From: Bradyrhizobium sp. 141
GTDB lineage: Bacteria > Pseudomonadota > Alphaproteobacteria > Rhizobiales > Xanthobacteraceae
NCBI RefSeq assembly: GCF_023074055.1
Contig: NZ_JADPKR010000002.1
Span: 1-64,000 of the forward strand
Reading direction: 5' to 3'
Length of the DNA stretch: 64,000 nt
Shown here: positions 56,307 through 64,000 of the stretch, one piece after another
How the letters are laid out: each line of letters opens with the position of its first letter
Position numbering within the stretch: position 1 is the first letter of the stretch
Translations under genes and position numbers: made by a program
Notes under the pieces: generated by a model
Databases searched by the model: none
Seen by the model: the letters and a program-made list of their open reading frames with translations, nothing else
What the model was told of the DNA's origin: nothing

Positions 56307-58211
56307 ATGGTCACGAGCCGCGAACTCGGCAAGACGCGTCTTCCGCTCTGGGCGGCAGGGTTTGTCGTGCTGATCTGCGTGGCGATCCTGGGCCTGAGTG
56401 CCTGGCGCGAATGGGTAGCGCGCGAGGCCGACCTCAGGAACGCCGAAGTCGACGTCGCCAATGTGGCGCATTCCCTGGTCCAGCATGCGGACGACACGTT
56501 CGAGCTCGTCGACACGCTCCTGGTCGGGCTGGTCCATCGGCTCGAAATCGACGGAACGGGACCGGACACGATCGCAAAGCTCCAGGCCTATCTCCCCACG
56601 CGCAAATCATCGGACCGCATCCGCGGCATCTTCGTCTATGACGCGAGCGGCCGGTGGCTTGCCACGACCGAGCGCCTCGACTTCTCCAAGCTCAACAACA
56701 GCGACCGCGAATATTTCCGGCGCCATCGCGACTCGCCGGACCCGGGCACGCTGATCGGACCTCCGATCAAAAGCCGCGCCGGAGGCCAATGGATCATCAC
56801 CGCGTCTCGCCGGATCAACGATTCCGACGGCGGCTTCGCCGGCGTTGTGCTGCTCACGATCGACGTCAGCTATTTTGTCAAGTTCTACGAGCGGTTCGAC
56901 ATCGGCCCGAACGGCTCGGCATCGCTGCTCAACAACAGCGGCATCATGCTGGCGCGCAGCCGTGACGAGAGCGGCGCCTTCGTCGGGCGCGACCTGTCCA
57001 ATGCGCCCTTGTTCAAGGGGTGGCAAAGCCGCCCCGCCGCGGCGGTCTACTATTTCAAGTCGCCGCTCGATGGCGTGCAGCGGCTGAGCTATTACCAGCG
57101 CAGCAGCCGCTATCCCCTGATGGTGCTGGCGAGCAAGTCGCAGGACGACGTGCTGGCCTCCTGGCGGCGCGCGGCAACCGCGCGCATGACCTTCGTCCTT
57201 GGTCTCGTCCTGCTGATCGCGGTGATCGGCTACTATCTCGTCCGTCAGTTGCTGCAGCGGCAACGCACGGCACAGGCCCTCGTCGCCAAGGAAGCCAATT
57301 TCCGCCTGCTGGCCGAGCAATCCAGCGACATGGTGACCCGCATCGGGCTGGATAACCGGCTGCTCTACGTCTCTCCCTCCTGCGCACGCATCACCGGCTG
57401 GTCGGCCGAAGAACTGCTTGGCACCTCGGCTCTGGCCGGCATTCACGCGGACGACATGGAGCGGGTCGAGCAAGCCATCGCCGCGCTGAAGAATGGCGAA
57501 GCCGAGGAGGCGCGGTTCGTCTATCGCCAGCGTCATCGCGACAAGGGCGAGATCTGGGCCGAGGCGGCGCTGCACGTGACCCTGGCGTCGGACAGCGGCG
57601 CGATCGACGGCGTCGTTGCGGTCGTGCGCGACATAACCGAGCAGAAGGACCTTCAGGACAAGCTTGCCTCACTGGCAACGACCGACGGCCTCACGGGCCT
57701 TGCCAACCGGCGCGCATTCGACGAGCGGCTGGCCGACGAATGGGCGCGGGCCCGGCGCGACGGCACGCAGCTCTCGCTGCTGCTGATCGATGTCGATCAT
57801 TTCAAGAAGTTCAACGACCATTACGGACATCTGGCGGGTGACGCCTGCCTGCGCGCGCTCGGCCGGATTCTATCGGCTCAGGCCAGGCGCCCGGCCGACC
57901 TCGCCGCGCGCTATGGCGGCGAGGAATTCGCCGTCTTGTTGCCGAACACCGGTCCTGACGGCTGCGCCGAGGTCGGCGAGGGAATTCGCCAGGCACTGCA
58001 GGAGCTCGCCATGCTGCATGGACAAAATCCGCCGTCCCGGCTGGTGACTGCGAGCCTCGGCGGCGCATCGGCTGTTCCGACCGAGACCACGATGGACTGC
58101 AGCACGCTGGTCGCCGCCGCCGATCGCGCCCTCTACGCCGCCAAGGATGGTGGCCGTGATCGGCTGGTGATGTCGGGACAGGTCATACCTTGGCCCGCGA
58201 AGAGTGCGTGA
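56307..58211 (+). CDS. Membrane diguanylate cyclase with Cache and PAS domains
   Basis: A 634-residue cyclic-di-GMP synthase. A first membrane helix near 13-35, a periplasmic Cache-type sensor (about 45-280), and a second helix near 290-312 come first. A PAS domain (about 330-445) and a GGDEF domain follow, with active GGEEF at 537-541 and an inhibitory I-site R528-P-A-D531. It should respond to an extracytoplasmic ligand. ATG with GGAG nine bases upstream. Convergent with the peptide transporter operon, 18 bp away. Confidence 0.92.
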   Translation: MVTSRELGKTRLPLWAAGFVVLICVAILGLSAWREWVAREADLRNAEVDVANVAHSLVQHADDTFELVDTLLVGLVHRLEIDGTGPDTIAKLQAYLPTRKSSDRIRGIFVYDASGRWLATTERLDFSKLNNSDREYFRRHRDSPDPGTLIGPPIKSRAGGQWIITASRRINDSDGGFAGVVLLTIDVSYFVKFYERFDIGPNGSASLLNNSGIMLARSRDESGAFVGRDLSNAPLFKGWQSRPAAAVYYFKSPLDGVQRLSYYQRSSRYPLMVLASKSQDDVLASWRRAATARMTFVLGLVLLIAVIGYYLVRQLLQRQRTAQALVAKEANFRLLAEQSSDMVTRIGLDNRLLYVSPSCARITGWSAEELLGTSALAGIHADDMERVEQAIAALKNGEAEEARFVYRQRHRDKGEIWAEAALHVTLASDSGAIDGVVAVVRDITEQKDLQDKLASLATTDGLTGLANRRAFDERLADEWARARRDGTQLSLLLIDVDHFKKFNDHYGHLAGDACLRALGRILSAQARRPADLAARYGGEEFAVLLPNTGPDGCAEVGEGIRQALQELAMLHGQNPPSRLVTASLGGASAVPTETTMDCSTLVAAADRALYAAKDGGRDRLVMSGQVIPWPAKSA

Positions 58212-58229
58212 GGAGATCGGTGACGGCCC

Positions 58230-59194
58230 TCACGCCAGATGGCACGAGACGAAGTGTCCGCCCGCTCCTTCCCTCAGCTCCGGCGCACTTTCCGCGCAGC
58301 GCGGCTGGGCGATGGGACAGCGGGTGTGGAAGTGGCAGCCCGATGGCGGCTTCATCGGGCTCGGCACGTCGCCCTTGAGGCGGATGCGCTCGCGCTTGAG
58401 TTTTGGATCGGGCACCGGCACCGCCGACAGCAACGCCCTGGTATAGGGATGCTGCGGGTTGCGGTAGAGATCGCTGGCCTTGGCGAGCTCGACGATGCGG
58501 CCGAGATACATCACCGCGACGCGGTCGGAGATGTGCTCGACCACGGAGAGGTCGTGCGCGACGAACAGATAAGTGAGGTTCAGCTCGGCCTGGAGGTCTT
58601 CCAGCAGGTTGATCACCTGGGCCTGGATCGACACGTCGAGCGCCGAGACCGGCTCGTCGCAGACGATCAGCTTCGGCTCGACCGCGAGCGCGCGCGCGAT
58701 CACGATGCGCTGGCGCTGGCCGCCGGAGAATTCATGCGGATAGCGCCGCATGTGCTCGGCCTTGAGCCCAACCTTGACCAGCAGGCTCGCGACGCGCTCT
58801 TCGCGCTCTTTCGCGGAGGAGGCGAGATTGTGGATGGTGAAGGCCTCGCCGAGGATGGCACCGACCGTCATGCGCGGATTGAGCGAGGCGAACGGGTCCT
58901 GGAACACCAGCTGCATGTTCCGCCGCATCGCGCGCAGATCATTGCCGCCGAGCTGGCGTACGTCCTGGCCGTCGAAGGTGACCTCGCCGTCGGTCGGCTC
59001 GATCAGGCGCAGCACGCAACGTCCCGTGGTCGACTTGCCGCAACCGGATTCGCCGACGAGACCGAGCGTCTCGCCGCGGTTGACCGAGAACGACACGCCG
59101 TCGACCGCATAGACTGTGCCGACCTGGCGCGACAGCAGGCCGCCGAGCACGGGGAAATGTTTTTTCAGGCCGCTCACGCGGAGCAAGGGTTCGC

Positions 59195-59198
<4 letters not shown>
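58230..59198 (-). CDS. Peptide ABC transporter ATP-binding protein DppF-type
   Basis: A 322-residue ATPase of a dipeptide/oligopeptide importer. Walker [10 protein letters not shown], signature [15 protein letters not shown] and Walker [13 protein letters not shown] are complete, and the C-terminal oligopeptide_HPY extension ([12 protein letters not shown] and [10 protein letters not shown]) is present. Its start overlaps the stop of the preceding dppD-type gene (ATGA). Last gene of a five-gene operon for nutrient peptides or related solutes. Confidence 0.92.
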
Positions 59199-60189
<991 letters not shown>

Positions 60190-60190
<1 letters not shown>

Positions 60191-61107
60191 CAGATCACCC
60201 GTCGCGCATCGAGCGCGTCACGCAGGCCGTCGCCGATGAAGTTGATGGCGACCACCGCGATGAAGATCGCGCCGCCCGGAAACAGCGCCCAATGCGGGCC
60301 GATGTCGAGAAAGTCCTTGGCGTCATACAGCAGGCGCCCCCAGGTCGGCGTATCCGGCGGGAAACCGAGGCCGAGGAACGACAGCGTCGATTCCGCGATG
60401 ATCGCGGCGGCAACGTCGATGGTGCCGGCGATGATGACCGGGCCGAGCGCATTGGGCAGGATATGCCGCACCACCTGCCGCACCGGGCTGGCGCCGAGCG
60501 CCCGCGCGGCCTCGACGAACTCCTTCTCGCGGATCGACAGGAACTGCGCGCGCACGAGCCGCGCCACCGGCATCCAGCGCAGACCCCCGATCACCAGCAC
60601 GATCAGGATGAAGATGCCGCCTTCGGGACCAAATACCTGCTTCAGCCCGTCGCGGAACAGATAGATCAGCAGCAGCAGCAGCGGCAGTTGCGGCAGCGAC
60701 AGGAACAGGTCGGTGAGCCACATCAGGCCGTGCCCGAGCGCACCGCGCGACATGCCGGCGAGCGCGCCGATCAGCGTGCCGATGAAGACGGAGACCAGCA
60801 TCGCGGCGAGGCCGACCGCAAGCGAGATGCGGCCGCCATAGATCATGCGCGCCAGAATGTCCTGGCCGAGATCATCGGTGCCGAAGGGATGGGCGAGTGA
60901 GGGTCCTTGCAGGCCCGCGACGATGTCGATCTCGTTGATCTTGATGCGCCACACGAAGGGCCCGAGAACGACGGCGAGCACCAGAATGAGGAGCAGGAAG
61001 GCGCTGACGACGGCGAGCTTGTGGCGGCTATAGCGCCGCCACGTCTCGCGCCAGGGCGAGTAGACGCGCCGCTCAGCGGAGGGAGATGCGAGGGTCAAGC
61101 CAGCCAT
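60190..61107 (-). CDS. Peptide ABC transporter permease DppC-type
   Basis: A 305-residue inner-membrane permease with six predicted helices and the EAA-type coupling motif ([23 protein letters not shown], near residue 200). The N-terminal oppC_N region and [18 protein letters not shown] mark the DppC/OppC branch. Its first 35 bp overlap the end of the DppB-type permease gene. Confidence 0.92.
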
Positions 61108-62032
61108 AGAGAACGTCCGCGATGAGATTGAACAGCACGACCAGGCACGCGAAGACGAAGGTCACGGCCATCACCACCGGCGTGTCGTTGGACAGGATCG
61201 AAGAGATCAGCAGCGAGCCGATACCGGGGATGCGGAAGATCTGCTCGGTGACGATGGCGCCGCCGAACACGGCGGGCATTTGCAACGCGATCAGCGTCAC
61301 GACCGGGATCATGGCGTTGCGCATCACGTGCTTGACGATGACCCTCGCCTGGCCGAGGCCCTTGGCGCGCGCCGTGGTGACGTAATCGAGCCGGATCACA
61401 TCCAGCATCGCCGAGCGCACGAAACGCGTCATCGACGCCGCCTGGAACAGGCCGAGCACCGCCACCGGCATGATCGCCTGACGGATCATCTCCAGCACCC
61501 AGCGGATGCCGGTGCCCTTGATGTCGGTGGTATAGACGAACGGCAGCCAGTCCAGCGTGACCGAGAAGATCAGGATGAACAGGATGCCGGTGAAGAAGGT
61601 CGGCAGCGAGAAGCCGACGAAGGCGAGCGTGTTGGCGATCTGGTCGAACAGCGAGTACGGCTTGGTCGCGGCATAGACGCCGACCGGGATCGCGATCAGC
61701 AGGGCCAGGATCTGCGCCGAGCCGATCACATAGAGCGTGGCCGGCAGGCGCTGGAGAATCAGCGTGTCGACGTCCATCCGGCTGACGAAGGAGAAGCCCC
61801 AGTCGCCGTGCAGCATGGCGTTGAGCCAATGCAGGTAGCGGAGGTGGATCGGATCGTCGAGGCCGAACTTGGCCCGAAGCGCGGCCTGCACTTCGGGCGG
61901 GACGTTCGGGTTGGTCGCCAGTTCGGAGAACGGATCGCCGGGCGCGAGCGCGAGCACGACGAACAGCACGACCGAGATTCCGAGCAAGCTCGGAATCGCG
62001 ATCATCAGTCGACGCAGGACGTATTGGCTCAT
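61073..62032 (-). CDS. Peptide ABC transporter permease DppB-type
   Basis: A 319-residue permease with six helices, the DppB/OppB N-terminus (YVLRRLMIAIPSLLGISVV, here given as the marker) and the EAA-like loop (TTARAKGLGQARVIVKHVMRNAM). It forms the channel with the DppC-type protein. It lies 30 bp downstream of the binding-protein gene stop. Confidence 0.92.
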   Translation of the reverse strand: MSQYVLRRLMIAIPSLLGISVVLFVVLALAPGDPFSELATNPNVPPEVQAALRAKFGLDDPIHLRYLHWLNAMLHGDWGFSFVSRMDVDTLILQRLPATLYVIGSAQILALLIAIPVGVYAATKPYSLFDQIANTLAFVGFSLPTFFTGILFILIFSVTLDWLPFVYTTDIKGTGIRWVLEMIRQAIMPVAVLGLFQAASMTRFVRSAMLDVIRLDYVTTARAKGLGQARVIVKHVMRNAMIPVVTLIALQMPAVFGGAIVTEQIFRIPGIGSLLISSILSNDTPVVMAVTFVFACLVVLFNLIADVLYGWLDPRISLR

Positions 62033-62062
62033 GAGGGAAGGACCCCGTCTAGAGTTGGGGAA

Positions 62063-63853
62063 TCATTCCTCGCGGTACCAGTCGAACAGATTGTCGGTCT
62101 CGTTGGCCCAGCCGGAGATGACCGGCCGCAGCGTGTTCGAGGCCGCCTCCACCTTGAGCCGGTGCTGCGCCGGAATGAACACGGTGTCCTGGAACAGCAG
62201 GTCGTTTGCCTTGACGTAGAGCGCGGCGCGCTTGACCGGATCCATCTCGCCGTCAGCCGCGTCGATCGTCGCGTCATACTCCTTGTTGACGTAGCGGGGG
62301 AAGTTGGTGCCCTGCCACTTGTTCTCCTTCGTCGCCACGTTGCTCGAATGATAGCGGCGCATGTGCTGGGCCGGATCCGGCTGGCTCATCGGGATCTGGA
62401 ACATCTCGATGTCGGCATAGAACTTCGCATAGGTGTCGGGATTGGCGACGTCCGACGAGAAGAACACCGATGCCACGACCGACTTCAGCTCGACGTCGAT
62501 GCCGGCCTTCTGACAGGCCTGCTTGACGATCGCCTGGGTCTTCTGGCGCGGGCCGTTGATCGCGGTTTGGTACAGGAGCTTCAGCTTCTTGCCGTCCTTC
62601 TCGCGGATGCCGTCCGCACCGGGCTTCCAGCCGGCATCGTCGAGGATCTTCGAGGCCTTCTCGACGCTGAATTCCCACGAGGTGTTCTTGGAGACGAACT
62701 TTTCGGGGCCGTTGAGGAAGTTCGCGGTGGTGCGGCCGGCACGGCCGTAGATGGCCTTCTTGATGGAATCGCGATCGACCAGCAACGACATCGCCTTGCG
62801 CACGGCAGGGTCGGAGAAGAGCGGATGCTTGGTCTTCATCGAGGAGCGTTCGCCGTCGACCTCGGTGTTTGGATCGGTGAAATTGAGCGCGATGAACTCG
62901 GTATCGCCGCCCACGGCATAGATGGTCTTGCCCTTGCCGCCCTTCTCCAGGCGCAGCAGGACGTCGTCCTCGACCTGGATGTTCCAGCCGAAATCATACT
63001 CGCCGGTCTGAATCACCGCGCGTGCGGCCGAGACCGCGTCGCCTCCGCCCTTCATCTCGAGCGTGTCGAAATAGGGTCGGTTCGGCATGTGATAGTCTTT
63101 GTTGATCTCGCCGCGGATCAGGTCGCCGGGCTTGAACTCGAGGAATTTGTAGGGGCCGGTGCCGACCGGCGCGAGATTGTTCGGCGCTTCGCGGGACTTG
63201 GAGCCCTTGTACTCGGCGAACAGATGCTTGGGCAGAATCTGTCCGGTTGCACCGACGAAGGCGTCGGCCCAGAACGGCGTCGGCTTCTTGAAGGTGAGGC
63301 GGACCGTGAGGTCATCTACCTTCTCGACCGTGATGTCGCGGTAGGTTGCGACAGTGACGGCGGCGGTCGCCGGATCCCTGATGTAATCCCAGGTAAAGAC
63401 GACGTCGTCGGCCGTAAACGGCTTGCCGTCATGCCACTTCACGCCGGGCTTCAGCTTCCACGTCACCGACTTGCCGTCGGCGGCAAGCAGGCCGTTCTGG
63501 GTCGAGGGAATTTCCGACGCCAGAACCAGCTTCATATTGCCGTCCGGATCCCAGCAGGCGAGCGGTTCGTAGAACAGGCGCGAGCCGTCCTGGTCCTTGG
63601 TGCCGGTGGCGAAGTGCGGATTGAGCAAGGTCGGTCCCTGCCACCACAACAGCTTCAGCGCACCGCCGCCGCCACGCTTGGTCGGCTTGTAGGTCGAGGC
63701 GCCCTCGGCCATGGCGACGCCGCCGAGCGCGAGGATCTGGTTGGCCAGGGGTGCGGTGAGACCGACGGCAGCCAGACGCTTGATGAAGGCGCGGCGATCC
63801 ATCCGCCCATCCTTCACTTTGCCGATCATCGAACGCAGTTCTTTATCCAGCAT
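62063..63853 (-). CDS. Peptide ABC transporter substrate-binding protein
   Basis: A 596-residue periplasmic binding protein of the DppA/OppA/NikA class. An N-terminal Tat-type signal (MDRRAFIKRLAAVGLTAP around residue 18) suggests folded export, followed by a binding-protein domain (TWKLKPGVKWHDGKPFTADDVVFTWDY region, residues near 130-155). The start ATG (MLDKELRSM) has GGGGGAC upstream. It is the first gene of the transporter operon. A peptide substrate is typical, but this class also binds opines, nickel complexes and sugars. Confidence 0.9.
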   Translation of the reverse strand: MLDKELRSMIGKVKDGRMDRRAFIKRLAAVGLTAPLANQILALGGVAMAEGASTYKPTKRGGGGALKLLWWQGPTLLNPHFATGTKDQDGSRLFYEPLACWDPDGNMKLVLASEIPSTQNGLLAADGKSVTWKLKPGVKWHDGKPFTADDVVFTWDYIRDPATAAVTVATYRDITVEKVDDLTVRLTFKKPTPFWADAFVGATGQILPKHLFAEYKGSKSREAPNNLAPVGTGPYKFLEFKPGDLIRGEINKDYHMPNRPYFDTLEMKGGGDAVSAARAVIQTGEYDFGWNIQVEDDVLLRLEKGGKGKTIYAVGGDTEFIALNFTDPNTEVDGERSSMKTKHPLFSDPAVRKAMSLLVDRDSIKKAIYGRAGRTTANFLNGPEKFVSKNTSWEFSVEKASKILDDAGWKPGADGIREKDGKKLKLLYQTAINGPRQKTQAIVKQACQKAGIDVELKSVVASVFFSSDVANPDTYAKFYADIEMFQIPMSQPDPAQHMRRYHSSNVATKENKWQGTNFPRYVNKEYDATIDAADGEMDPVKRAALYVKANDLLFQDTVFIPAQHRLKVEAASNTLRPVISGWANETDNLFDWYREE

Positions 63854-64000
63854 GGTTGTCCCCCGTCTGGTTCCCATAGTGATGAGGGCGGCCGCGAAAC
63901 GTGGCTGCCCATTTGGCTGGCAGTAGATGGCACACCGAATGGGGGGCGCGTCAACTGCGACCGTGTGTATGCAAACGGTCTTCTGGCCGTCTGTTGGGCA
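63854..64000. other. Upstream region of the peptide transporter operon
   Basis: 147 bp to the window edge without a coding feature I can support. It should contain the transporter promoter. A short inverted pair (ACGG/CCGT around 63976-63991) is seen, but no convincing -35/-10 pair. Confidence 0.35.

Overview
The window is a high-GC chromosomal segment of an alphaproteobacterium of the Bradyrhizobium/Rhodopseudomonas group, most probably Bradyrhizobium itself. The strongest evidence is the thioredoxin-like TlpA at 35938-36603. Its length (221 aa), N-terminal anchor and active-site cysteines at residues 107 and 110 match the Bradyrhizobium japonicum protein as I remember it. FtsEX-YdcF-PlsC, MetX-MetW behind a SAM-II riboswitch, and HIG1-adenosyltransferase-EtfBA-HbdA are gene orders typical of that group. 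I saw no rRNA or tRNA gene, CRISPR array, insertion sequence, prophage or symbiosis gene. This is core and moderately accessory chromosome.

Layout. 1-5700: a 26-bp perfect inverted repeat, an M23 cell-wall peptidase, a secreted beta-propeller protein, and a low-GC pair (lipoprotein plus 85-aa protein). 5900-12450: ClpB with its terminator, a MOSC protein, a secreted amidase-like protein, an alpha/beta hydrolase and MetW. 12446-16956: methionine and aromatic amino-acid genes. metX-metW has a complete promoter/SAM-II/antiterminator/terminator leader. Divergent from it, chorismate mutase-hisC-tyrC follows a short Phe-rich open frame. 17082-27071: envelope and division genes (DUF2125, GGCT, PlsC, YdcF, FtsX, FtsE), a zinc-ribbon protein, a CpdR-like receiver, and a DUF4175-type membrane protein whose C-terminal part is a separate gene.

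27250-32685: a CMD-family protein, a 3-hydroxyisobutyrate dehydrogenase-type enzyme, a tannase-family esterase and two divergent AraC regulators. 32756-36603: argH-lptM-lysA with divergent tlpA. 37016-40760: hbdA, etfA, etfB, cobalamin adenosyltransferase and a HIG1 protein, a fatty-acid oxidation/electron-transfer unit. 41060-44970: YihY, a soluble hybrid kinase, GluQ-type synthetase and an AlkA-like glycosylase. 44967-53884: a LysR regulator divergent from six co-directional genes (nitronate monooxygenase, LivK-like binding protein, acyl-CoA synthetase, DUF2855 protein, SnoaL-flavin monooxygenase, NHL lyase-like protein). This looks like a peripheral catabolic module for an unknown substrate and is the best candidate here for an undescribed system. 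54098-58211: HNH nuclease, GH16 enzyme, dodecin and a membrane diguanylate cyclase. 58230-63853: a complete Dpp/Opp-type peptide ABC transporter.

Several families of dispersed palindromic repeats (about 85-180 bp) sit in intergenic gaps, often next to gene 3' ends. Their inward-reading arms extend some neighbouring frames artificially, so starts were placed downstream of them using ribosome binding sites and family lengths.
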